Below, in pieces: positions 1 to 6,579 of a stretch of DNA of 11,789 nucleotides (its first letter is position 1; the number at the start of each line of letters is the position of its first letter). The notes beneath the pieces are model-generated. The model worked only from the letters and a program-made list of their open reading frames with translations, was not told the DNA's origin and did not search any database. Both the position numbers and the translations under genes were made by a program. The stretch is from assembly GCA_021443405.1 (NCBI GenBank), contig JABUUA010000046.1, positions 1 to 11,789 on the forward strand. The letters run 5' to 3'. This DNA comes from Bacteroidaceae bacterium (GTDB lineage: Bacteria > Bacteroidota > Bacteroidia > Bacteroidales > Bacteroidaceae).

Positions 1-2
1 TC

Positions 3-752
3 GTGGCCCTGGTTATTTATATGATAGGCAGCCTCCTCGTGAAAGTGGTGGACAAAGTGCTTGCCTCCACGCTGGACCGCCGCAAGGTGGACGACACCAT
101 CAAGGGATTCCTCAAGAGTATCGTGCACACGGTGCTCATCATTCTCTTGCTCATCACCGTGGTGAGCGCCTTGGGCGTGAACACAACCTCTTTCGCCGCC
201 TTATTAGCATCGGCCGGTGTGGCTGTGGGTATGGCGTTGAGCGGCAACCTGCAGAACTTTGCCGGTGGCGTGTGCATCCTGTTGCTCAAGCCTTTCAAAA
301 ACGGCGACTACATCGAGGCGCAAGGTCAGTCGGGCGTGGTGAAGAAGATAGAAATCTTCCACACACTGATTATGACCACGGACAACAAACTGATTTACCT
401 GCCCAACGGCGCGCTGTCGAGCGGCAACATCACCAATTACAGCAGCGAGCCGCAACGTCGTGTGGACCTGACCATCGGCGTGGAGTATGGCGAGGACGTG
501 GAGAAGGTGAAGACCGCCTTGTACGAACTCATCGCCAGCGACAAGCGCGTGCTGCAGGACGGAGGCAAGGAACCCTTCGTGGCTGTCAGCTCGTTGTCGG
601 CCAGCAGCGTGGACTTCACCGTGCGCATGTGGGTGGAAGGCGCCAACTACTGGGGCGTGTTCTTCGATATGCAGGAGCTCATCTACACCGAGTTCAACAA
701 GCGCGGCATCGGCTTCCCCTTCCCGCAGTTGACCGTACATCAGGGAAAATAA
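3..752 (+). CDS. MscS family mechanosensitive ion channel, 5'-truncated
   Basis: Small-conductance mechanosensitive channel of the inner membrane, which opens on hypo-osmotic shock to release solutes. The visible 249 residues contain a hydrophobic segment (about 38-60), then the pore-lining TM3 helix (about 65-95) with the Gly/Ala-rich pattern ASAGVAVGMALSGNLQNFAG, which is diagnostic of MscS. The beta-domain follows (GDYIE, about 100, and IYLPNGALSSGNITNYS, about 128-144), and then the alpha/beta C-terminal domain ending near FPFPQLTVH. The reading frame is open to the left edge. A GTG at position 3 could formally start, but it would cut TM1, and the family is usually about 280 residues, so roughly 30 residues probably lie outside the window. 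The stop is 36 bases before uxuA; whether they share a transcript is unclear. Family assignment is secure from the TM3 motif. Confidence 0.93.
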   Translation: MALVIYMIGSLLVKVVDKVLASTLDRRKVDDTIKGFLKSIVHTVLIILLLITVVSALGVNTTSFAALLASAGVAVGMALSGNLQNFAGGVCILLLKPFKNGDYIEAQGQSGVVKKIEIFHTLIMTTDNKLIYLPNGALSSGNITNYSSEPQRRVDLTIGVEYGEDVEKVKTALYELIASDKRVLQDGGKEPFVAVSSLSASSVDFTVRMWVEGANYWGVFFDMQELIYTEFNKRGIGFPFPQLTVHQGK

Positions 753-760
753 TCGCGATT
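751..760. promoter_or_regulatory. 10-bp perfect palindrome before uxuA
   Basis: AATCGCGATT is a perfect palindrome with no loop, overlapping the mscS stop codon and lying 28 bases before the uxuA start. It is too tight to form an RNA hairpin but could be a half-site pair for a GntR- or LacI-type regulator of the hexuronate genes. No TAnnTTTG promoter box is visible in this 36-base gap. Chance occurrence is quite possible. Confidence 0.2.
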
Positions 761-788
761 TTTGGCGAACCGTTAATACATTACCATT

Positions 789-1967
789 ATGGAAAAGACG
801 TGGCGTTGGTTTGGACCTAACGACAAGATTACGCTCGACATGCTCCGCCAGATAGGCGTGGAAGGCATCGTCACGGCGCTGCACCACATCCCCAACGGCG
901 AGATATGGTCGTACGACGAGGTGGTGAAGATGAAAAACTACATCGAGGAGCACGGACTGCGCTGGAGCGTGGTGGAGAGTCTCCCCGTGAGTGAAAGCAT
1001 CAAGTACGGAGGTCCGGACCGTGACGAACTGATACAGCGCTACATCGTCTCGCTGGAGAACCTGGGAAAAGCGGGTGTCACCTGCATCTGCTACAATTTC
1101 ATGCCCGTGCTCGACTGGGCACGCACCACGCTGGAATATCCCAACGGCGACGGCACGTCGAGTCTCTACTTCAACAAGGCCGAGTTCGCCTACTTCGACA
1201 TCCACATTCTTCAGCGCAAGGGAGCCGAGTCTGACTACGACGCCGCCACGCTGGAGCGTGTGGCACAACTGGCCGCCGACATGGACGAGGCGGGACGCCG
1301 GCGCTTGGTGGACAATATCATCGTGAAGACGCAAGGCTTCGTGAACGGCAACATATCGGAGTACGACCTCGACCCTGTGCAGAAGTTCCGCGACCTGCTC
1401 GCCCTCTACGAGGGCATCGACGCCCAACAACTGCGCGCCAACATGCAGTATTTCCTCGAGGCCATCATGCCCGTTTGCAACCAATACGACATACACATGT
1501 GCGTGCATCCCGACGACCCTCCCTTGCAAATACTCGGTCTGCCGCGCATCGTGACCTGCGACGCTGACATACAGGCCTTCCTCGATGCCGTGCCCGACCC
1601 CCACAACGGGCTCACGTTCTGCGCGGGAAGTCTGTCGGCAGGTGCGCACAACGACGTCCCCGCATTGGCGGAAAAGTACGCCGACCGCACGTGGTTTGTG
1701 CACTTGCGCAGTTGTGACGTGCTGCCCAACGGCGATTTCCACGAGGCCAGTCATCTGGCCGGCCGGGCCGACCTCATCCGTCTCTGCCGCATCTTCGAGC
1801 GCGTCAATCCCTCGCTGCCTATGCGCGTGGACCACGCTCCGCTGATGCTTGGCGACGAGAAGATGGGCTATAACGCCGGCTATTCGTTCCACGGCCGCAT
1901 GCTCGCGCTCGGTCAGATGGAGGGAGTGATGGCGGTGGTGCGTCGCGAGATTGAAGAAGAAAAGTAA
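789..1967 (+). CDS. uxuA: Mannonate dehydratase (EC 4.2.1.8)
   Basis: Cytoplasmic enzyme that dehydrates D-mannonate to 2-keto-3-deoxy-D-gluconate in hexuronate catabolism. The 392-residue length matches the family (about 390). The N-terminus has the characteristic WRWFGPND...LRQIGVEGIVTALHHIP. Expected metal and active-site elements of this TIM-barrel, Mn-dependent family are visible: Cys238-x-His240 in CVHPDDPP, Cys278 in FCAGSLSAG, His305 in FVHLR, and Asp348-His349 in RVDHAPLM. The C-terminus GYSFHGRMLALGQMEG is also family-typical. The exact ligand roles come from memory of the family, not from this sequence. ATG at 789 is chosen because it starts directly at the conserved N-terminal motif. 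No Shine-Dalgarno is visible, as is usual in Bacteroidetes. It is followed after 47 bases by the dehydrogenase that would make its substrate. Confidence 0.95.
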   Translation: MEKTWRWFGPNDKITLDMLRQIGVEGIVTALHHIPNGEIWSYDEVVKMKNYIEEHGLRWSVVESLPVSESIKYGGPDRDELIQRYIVSLENLGKAGVTCICYNFMPVLDWARTTLEYPNGDGTSSLYFNKAEFAYFDIHILQRKGAESDYDAATLERVAQLAADMDEAGRRRLVDNIIVKTQGFVNGNISEYDLDPVQKFRDLLALYEGIDAQQLRANMQYFLEAIMPVCNQYDIHMCVHPDDPPLQILGLPRIVTCDADIQAFLDAVPDPHNGLTFCAGSLSAGAHNDVPALAEKYADRTWFVHLRSCDVLPNGDFHEASHLAGRADLIRLCRIFERVNPSLPMRVDHAPLMLGDEKMGYNAGYSFHGRMLALGQMEGVMAVVRREIEEEK

Positions 1968-1974
1968 CACAGTG

Positions 1975-1995
1975 CCCGACGCCGTGGCGCTCGGG
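1975..1995 (+). other. Intercistronic hairpin between uxuA and the SDR gene
   Basis: The RNA can pair CCCGA (1975-1979) plus CGC (1980-1982) with GCG (1987-1989) plus TCGGG (1991-1995), with one bulged C (1990) and a four-base loop. No T-run follows, so it is not a classical terminator. It more likely acts in mRNA stability or processing, or as an attenuator. A similar element lies in the next spacer (2842-2855). Confidence 0.4.
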
Positions 1996-2014
1996 ACCAA
2001 TAAACAAAGAAGAT

Positions 2015-2830
2015 ATGCACAACAGTTTGTTTTCGATTGACGGCCAGGTGGTGGTTATCACTGGCGGTACCGGCGTGCTGGGGCGCGCCATTGCAGTCTA
2101 TCTCGCCGAGGAAGGCGCCAAGGTGGTCGTGCTCGGCCGCAATGCCGAGGTGGGCAACCAAATCGTTGACGACATAAAGAAAAAGGGTGGGGAAGCCTTG
2201 TTCCTGGTCAGCGACGTCATGGACCAGGCCTCGGTGGAGCAGAACTGTGCCGACATCCTCGCCAAGTATGGCAAGGTGGACGCCCTGCTGAATGCCGCCG
2301 GCGGCAATATGCCCGGCGCCACCATTCCCCCGACCGGGAACTTCTTCGGCGTGAAGGTGGAGGAGTTCCAGCGTGTGCTCAATCTGAATCTGACGGGCAC
2401 GGTGATTCCCACGCAAGTATTCCTCAAGCCGATGGTGGAGGCTGGCAAGGGCAACATCATTAACTTCAGCAGCATGGCCGCCTTCCGACCCATGACGCGT
2501 GTCATGGGTTATGCCGCCGCCAAGGCTGGTATTTCGAACTTCACCGCCTTTATGGCCAACGAGGTGGCCACGAAGTTCACGTCGAACATCCGCGTCAACG
2601 CCATCGCTCCCGGCTTCTTCCTGACCAGTCAGAACAAGGCGCTGCTCACCAACGAGGACGGCAGTCTCACCGAGCGCGGCCAGGATGTGATTCGCCAGAC
2701 GCCGTTCAAGCGCTTCGGCAAACCCGAGGAACTCTGCGGCACCATCCACTATTTGCTGAGCGACGCCGCGTCCTTCGTGACGGGTACGGTAGCCGTAGTG
2801 GACGGAGGCTTCAACGTATTTGCCATGTAA
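2015..2830 (+). CDS. uxuB: SDR-family D-mannonate oxidoreductase / fructuronate reductase (probable)
   Basis: Classical short-chain dehydrogenase/reductase, 271 residues, cytoplasmic, NAD(P)-dependent. Visible motifs: cofactor-binding TGGTGVLG (16-23), NAAG (93-96), the structural Asn125 in NLNLTG, and the catalytic Ser153, Tyr166 and Lys170 with the YxxxK spacing (YAAAK). IRVNAIAPGFF and VTGTVAVVDGGF are typical of the C-terminal half. The substrate is inferred from context and from resemblance to the Bacillus-type UxuB, an SDR: between uxuA and a hexuronate transporter it would reduce D-fructuronate to D-mannonate, feeding UxuA. The GGNMPGAT stretch after NAAG fits that subgroup. Alternatives are gluconate 5-dehydrogenase or KduD-like activity on ketodeoxyuronates. 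Fold and catalytic class are secure, substrate less so. Confidence 0.8.
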   Translation: MHNSLFSIDGQVVVITGGTGVLGRAIAVYLAEEGAKVVVLGRNAEVGNQIVDDIKKKGGEALFLVSDVMDQASVEQNCADILAKYGKVDALLNAAGGNMPGATIPPTGNFFGVKVEEFQRVLNLNLTGTVIPTQVFLKPMVEAGKGNIINFSSMAAFRPMTRVMGYAAAKAGISNFTAFMANEVATKFTSNIRVNAIAPGFFLTSQNKALLTNEDGSLTERGQDVIRQTPFKRFGKPEELCGTIHYLLSDAASFVTGTVAVVDGGFNVFAM

Positions 2831-2841
2831 CACAACCGTGA

Positions 2842-2855
2842 CCGACGCCCGTCGG
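2842..2855 (+). other. Intercistronic hairpin between the SDR gene and the transporter
   Basis: CCGAC (2842-2846) pairs with GTCGG (2851-2855) across a four-base loop GCCC. No T-run follows. The spacer begins TAACACA like the one after uxuA and shares CCGACGCC with it, so the two spacers look related in sequence and structure. Confidence 0.35.
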
Positions 2856-2871
2856 CCCGCTAACCAATGAT

Positions 2872-4281
2872 ATGAAGAAGACAAATTTCCGGTGGTTTAT
2901 CTGTGCCATGCTCTTCTTGGCCACCACCATCAACTACCTCGACCGTCAGGTCCTCAGTCTCACATGGAAGGATTTCATCGCCCCCGACTTTCAGTGGAGC
3001 GATAGTGACTACGGCATCATCACCGCCGTGTTCTCGTTGTTCTATGCTTTCATCTCGCTGTTTGCGGGTCGTTTCATCGACTGGATGGGCACGCGGAAAG
3101 GGTATGTGTGGGCCATCATCGTTTGGTCGCTGGGCGCTTGCATGCACGCCGCCTGTGGTTGGGCGGCCTTGCAGCTGTCGGCTCCCTTGGGACTGACCAT
3201 CACCACCGCAAGTGTGTGGATGTTCCTCGTCTGCCGCGTCGTGCTGGCCACGGGCGAGGCGGGCAACTTCCCCGCCGCCATCAAGGTCACGGCAGAGTAT
3301 TTTCCCAAGAAAGACCGCGCCTTGGCGACCAGCATTTTCAACGCGGGTGCCTCGGTGGGTGCCTTGGCGGCTCCCGTCACCATTCCCGTGCTCGCCGTGA
3401 AAATGGGCTGGGAGATGGCCTTCATCATCATTGGTGTGGCAGGCTTTGTGTGGGCAGGACTGTGGTTGGTCTTCTACGCGCGCCCGCGTAATAGTAAATA
3501 TGTCAACGAGGCCGAGCTTGCTTATATCCGTCAGGACGACGTAGCAGAGCAAGTGGCCGATGCTGCTGACGCGGAGCAGACCGCGCAGGCGGACACTGCC
3601 GAACGCGGTGTTTCCATCGACAAGGTGCTTACTTATCGTCAGGCGTGGGCCTTCATCATGGGCAAGTTCTGCACCGATGGCGTATGGTGGTTCCTGCTCT
3701 TCTGGGCGCCGGCTTACTTTTCTGAATTGGGGTACCCGAGCAGTAGCACGATGGGTCAGTTGCTCATCTTTGTGCTCTATCTTATCGTTACGAGCGTGAG
3801 CATCCTGGGTGGTTATCTGCCCAAGTTCTTTGTGGAGCGCCTCGGTCTGCAGAACTATACGGGCCGCATGAGGGCGATGCTCATCTTTGCCTTTCTGCCT
3901 GTCTTCGCCATGTTCGCCCAACCGCTGGCCGATGTCAGCCCGTGGTGGCCCTGCGTTCTCATCGGTCTGGCCGGTGCCGGTCATCAGGCGTGGAGCGCCA
4001 ATCTCTATAGCACCATCGGCGACATGTTCCCTCGTTCGGCCATTGCCACCATCACGGGTATCGGCACGATGGCGGGTGGCTTGTGCAGTTTTGCCATCTG
4101 CCAGTGCAGCGGTATGCTCTTCGACTATGCGGCCGCCCAAGGCGAGGCGTTCTCCTTCTTTAGTGTGACGGGCAAACCCGCCGCCTACATGATGGTGTTC
4201 TGCTATTGCGCCGTGGCTTATCTGATTGCTTGGTGCGTGATAAAAGCCTTGGTACCGAAATATAGTCCCGCAGAAATTTAA
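2872..4281 (+). CDS. exuT: MFS hexuronate transporter, ExuT-like (ACS family)
   Basis: Inner-membrane major facilitator of the anion:cation symporter family, expected to import glucuronate or galacturonate with protons. The 469 residues show about twelve hydrophobic segments. Family motifs: INYLDRQVLS in TM1 (20-29), the loop 2-3 signature GRFIDWMGTRKG (66-77), and GEAGNFPAAIK (128-138), which is typical of the ACS group. A second-half motif is GAGHQAWSANLYSTIGDMF (368-386). Between TM6 and TM7 the cytoplasmic loop carries an Ala/Asp/Glu-rich insert (about 221-246). It is the third gene of the uxuA cluster, 41 bases after the SDR gene, and a possible terminator hairpin follows it. Substrate assignment rests on family motifs plus neighbours; other sugar acids transported by ACS members cannot be excluded. 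Confidence 0.85.
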   Translation: MKKTNFRWFICAMLFLATTINYLDRQVLSLTWKDFIAPDFQWSDSDYGIITAVFSLFYAFISLFAGRFIDWMGTRKGYVWAIIVWSLGACMHAACGWAALQLSAPLGLTITTASVWMFLVCRVVLATGEAGNFPAAIKVTAEYFPKKDRALATSIFNAGASVGALAAPVTIPVLAVKMGWEMAFIIIGVAGFVWAGLWLVFYARPRNSKYVNEAELAYIRQDDVAEQVADAADAEQTAQADTAERGVSIDKVLTYRQAWAFIMGKFCTDGVWWFLLFWAPAYFSELGYPSSSTMGQLLIFVLYLIVTSVSILGGYLPKFFVERLGLQNYTGRMRAMLIFAFLPVFAMFAQPLADVSPWWPCVLIGLAGAGHQAWSANLYSTIGDMFPRSAIATITGIGTMAGGLCSFAICQCSGMLFDYAAAQGEAFSFFSVTGKPAAYMMVFCYCAVAYLIAWCVIKALVPKYSPAEI

Positions 4282-4294
4282 GCGAATTTTGATA

Positions 4295-4335
4295 GAGGAA
4301 GAAATAAAAATTCCTCGGTGAATAGGTACTTTTTT
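4295..4335 (+). terminator. Possible terminator after exuT
   Basis: GAGGAA (4295-4300) can pair with TTCCTC (4311-4316) over a ten-base A-rich loop. A run of six T lies at 4330-4335, about 13 bases further than ideal. The hairpin is weak and the T-run displaced, so this is only a candidate end for the hexuronate transcript, supported by the promoter that follows. Confidence 0.3.
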
Positions 4336-4369
4336 GTAGAAAAATCGGTAGTATTTGTTTTCGTACCAA

Positions 4370-4406
4370 TTTGACACGGACGGGTGTAGAATATGTCGTA
4401 CCTTTG
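4370..4406 (+). promoter_or_regulatory. Bacteroidetes-type promoter for the lipoprotein operon
   Basis: TACCTTTG at 4399-4406 matches the Bacteroidetes -7 consensus TAnnTTTG exactly. Upstream, TTTG at 4370-4373 (within AATTTGACA) could be the -33 element, but 25 bases separate the two boxes against the usual 19-21, so the -33 assignment is weaker. Transcription would start near 4412, giving a leader of about 48 bases. That leader is nearly all A and T from about 4430 to the ATG at 4461 and has no Shine-Dalgarno, as expected for efficient translation starts in this phylum. Confidence 0.65.
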
Positions 4407-4460
4407 TATCGTGAAAAAGTGGCAACGCGAAAATAATACAATATATATAATAAAACAAAC

Positions 4461-5273
4461 ATGAAGAAACTGACAATCAAATGTGCGCTGGTAAGCCTGC
4501 TGGTGAGCGGAGCCTTGTGTTCTTGCTCTTCAGAGCCCGAACTCAACACGCCGGGCTATGGTCACTTGAGACTGAATCTCGAGACCGCAAAGGATTTCAC
4601 CCGCGCTGTCAACGAAGCTGACTACACCAATGTGGCCAACTACACCGTGGAACTTCGTAACGACAGGGGAGATTTGGTAGGAAGCTACCGTGGTGACAAC
4701 GTTCCCTCGAGCTTGCTGCTCCCCATCGGCACCTATTCAGTGAAGGCCTATTATGGCACTGAGTCGGCCGCCTCTCGTAACAGCTTCTTGTGCACCGGCA
4801 CCAACTATGCCAACATCCTCAGCGATGGCGAGGCCGAGGTGACCGTGACCTGCTCGCCCACCAGCGGCAAGCTCGCTGCCAAGTTCGCCCCTGAGATGGC
4901 CACTTACTACAGCGACTATTATATCACTTACGGCGGCACGGCCGCTTTGCAGAGCAACCTGCTCACATGGACCAAGACCGATACGGAGCCTTGGTACGTG
5001 CTGCTCAACGAGAAGGGCGAGACGGTGACTGCCACCATTCACCTCGTGGTGAAGGACGAGTACCTGACCGATGAGGCCAAGACACAGGGCATTCAGCAGG
5101 ACGGCACCGTGGTGAAGACCTACACGCTGATGCGTAACAAGGCGTGGACGCTCAACATCGCTCCCAACTACAACACTTCGAAGGGCATACTTGGTGGTAT
5201 TGTCATCACCATTGATGAGTCGACCAACGACCAAACCATCGACATAGACATTCCTGCAGAGTGGGGTTTGTAA
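4461..5273 (+). CDS. DUF4493-type lipoprotein, single domain
   Basis: Exported lipoprotein of 270 residues, probably outer-membrane and surface exposed. The signal peptide ends in a lipobox LCSC with lipid-bearing Cys22, followed by SSEPE; acidic residues close behind the cysteine fit Bacteroidetes surface-export signals. Then come a short beta-strand GHLRLNL (34-40), Thr47-Arg48-Ala49, and LPIGTYSVKAYYGT (87-100). These elements recur in the next lipoproteins and mark DUF4493. The protein ends at IDIPAEWGL, which matches the point where the domain ends in the last gene of the window (VPVEWLP), so this is a bare one-domain form with no appended module. It is the first gene of the operon, directly behind the promoter, which often marks the most abundant product. 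No enzymatic residues are recognisable. The function is unknown; a structural or adhesive subunit is my inference. Confidence 0.82.
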   Translation: MKKLTIKCALVSLLVSGALCSCSSEPELNTPGYGHLRLNLETAKDFTRAVNEADYTNVANYTVELRNDRGDLVGSYRGDNVPSSLLLPIGTYSVKAYYGTESAASRNSFLCTGTNYANILSDGEAEVTVTCSPTSGKLAAKFAPEMATYYSDYYITYGGTAALQSNLLTWTKTDTEPWYVLLNEKGETVTATIHLVVKDEYLTDEAKTQGIQQDGTVVKTYTLMRNKAWTLNIAPNYNTSKGILGGIVITIDESTNDQTIDIDIPAEWGL

Positions 5274-5306
5274 TTCAATTTTCTTAGCAGACAAATACGA
5301 AACACT

Positions 5307-6563
5307 ATGAAACTCTATAAGTCTTTCTTATATGCAGCAACCCTGATGCTCGGTCTCACCGCTTGCGATGAGAAGTCTCTTTGGGACGGGCAGGGCTCGG
5401 AGCAGGGCGAACTTTATCTGAGCGTGTCGGCTCAGTCGCCCCAGTCACTCACGCGTGCTGCCGTCAACACTGCTGACTTCAACGTCGGCATCACGGGTCT
5501 GGACGGTCTTTCGAACATTGTTCGGAACTACGACAAAGTGTCGGACATGCCCAGCGTCATCAATCTGCCTGTCGGCAACTATCTCGCCGAGGCCCACACT
5601 CCCGGTGCCTTGGAGAAGCAGATGACGGCTCCTTATTATAAGGGTAGCAAGGTGGCCAACATCACGGCCGATGTGACCTCGACCCACGAAATCGCTTGCA
5701 AGATGGCCAACAGCCGCATCAGCGTGGCCTATGCTGATGATTTCCTGGCTAAGTTCAAGAGTTGGACGGTGACCGTGGACGATGGTTCGGACCACGTGCT
5801 CACGTACACCAACGCCGAGGTGAAGCCTGCCGACATCTACTGGTACTTCGAGGAGAACACCGTGAAGGAAGTGTCGGTGAACATCGCTGCGGTGACCAAC
5901 GACGGCACCAGCGTGGTGGCCAGTCAGACGCTCACCAAGACCAACAGCACGGAGGGCTACACCGAGATTGAGAACGAATATTTCGGTGGCGGCGACGCTA
6001 TCGCCATCAACATTGCCGCGGCTACGAACCCCAACGGCACGCTCACAGGCATCACCATCAAGACCAACATCTCGTTTGAGAACTTTGATGACGTGACCAC
6101 CATCGAGGTGATTGACAATGCTTCTACCGACCCCGTTGTTCCCGAAGAGCCCGGAGCCGACATCGTCATCGTAACCAATTATCCTGCGGAGGGCGTAAGC
6201 GCTACCTATGGCCAGACGGAAAATCTGCCTGACGTACGGCTCGACTTCACCTTCCCCACGGGCCTTCAGCATTTGTATGTCAAGGTGTCAGGCTCTGACG
6301 ACTTCGAATTTGCATGCGGCTTGATGGGCTTGACAAGTGGCGACGGCCTCGACCTTGTGGGCGGGGAGGCACAGGCTTTGGCCGATCTCTTTAAACTACC
6401 CGCTGTTGGCGACAAGAACTATTCGTTCACGCTCAACGAAACCTTGTGGGCGTTGTTGGCAAGCGATCCGGGTTACCCCGGCGTGCAGACGTTCACGCTG
6501 AAGGCGGTGGACCAGAATGGAGCCACAAAGTCAGGCGAACTTATCATCACTATTAACCAGTAA
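5307..6563 (+). CDS. DUF4493-type lipoprotein with extra C-terminal domain
   Basis: Lipoprotein of 418 residues. The lipobox is LTAC with Cys20, followed by DEKS. The N-terminal DUF4493-type domain (about 33-270) has GELYLSV (34-40), Thr49-Arg50-Ala51, LPVGNYLAEAH (87-97), APYYKGS (108-114) and CKMANSRISVAY (131-142). A Pro/Glu/Asp linker (about 272-286, DPVVPEEPGAD) leads to a separate beta-rich domain (about 288-417) with FTFPTGLQHLYVKVSGSDDF and a final strand pair ending GELIITINQ. I do not recognise that C-terminal domain as an enzyme; it looks like an Ig-like or carbohydrate-binding sandwich. The gene starts 33 bases after the first lipoprotein gene with an A-rich spacer and ends 16 bases before the next gene, so co-transcription is very likely. 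Confidence 0.8.
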   Translation: MKLYKSFLYAATLMLGLTACDEKSLWDGQGSEQGELYLSVSAQSPQSLTRAAVNTADFNVGITGLDGLSNIVRNYDKVSDMPSVINLPVGNYLAEAHTPGALEKQMTAPYYKGSKVANITADVTSTHEIACKMANSRISVAYADDFLAKFKSWTVTVDDGSDHVLTYTNAEVKPADIYWYFEENTVKEVSVNIAAVTNDGTSVVASQTLTKTNSTEGYTEIENEYFGGGDAIAINIAAATNPNGTLTGITIKTNISFENFDDVTTIEVIDNASTDPVVPEEPGADIVIVTNYPAEGVSATYGQTENLPDVRLDFTFPTGLQHLYVKVSGSDDFEFACGLMGLTSGDGLDLVGGEAQALADLFKLPAVGDKNYSFTLNETLWALLASDPGYPGVQTFTLKAVDQNGATKSGELIITINQ

Positions 6564-6566
6564 AGC

Positions 6567-6571
6567 GGAGG
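6567..6571 (+). promoter_or_regulatory. Shine-Dalgarno-like GGAGG before the third lipoprotein gene
   Basis: GGAGG lies 8 bases before the ATG at 6580, an ideal Shine-Dalgarno position. Such sites are uncommon in Bacteroidetes; neighbouring genes here lack one. It supports the 6580 start over an in-frame ATG at 6517 that lies inside the previous gene. Confidence 0.4.
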
Positions 6572-6579
6572 CAAGCAGT

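Noticed and set aside
204..2000. Long open frame on the - strand (598 codons) opposite mscS and uxuA
   Set aside because: It lies antisense to two confidently identified genes, its translation is His/Val/Arg-rich with no recognisable motif, and it is explained by GC-rich third positions of the + strand genes.
2860..4476. Long - strand open frame (538 codons) opposite the transporter
   Set aside because: It is antisense to a clear MFS transporter, and its low-complexity His/Arg/Gly-rich translation has no domain; a shadow frame.
6517..6579. Upstream in-frame ATG giving a 21-residue longer third lipoprotein
   Set aside because: It would overlap the previous gene by 47 bases and bury the signal peptide and lipobox; the 6580 ATG has a GGAGG 8 bases upstream and starts the signal peptide directly.
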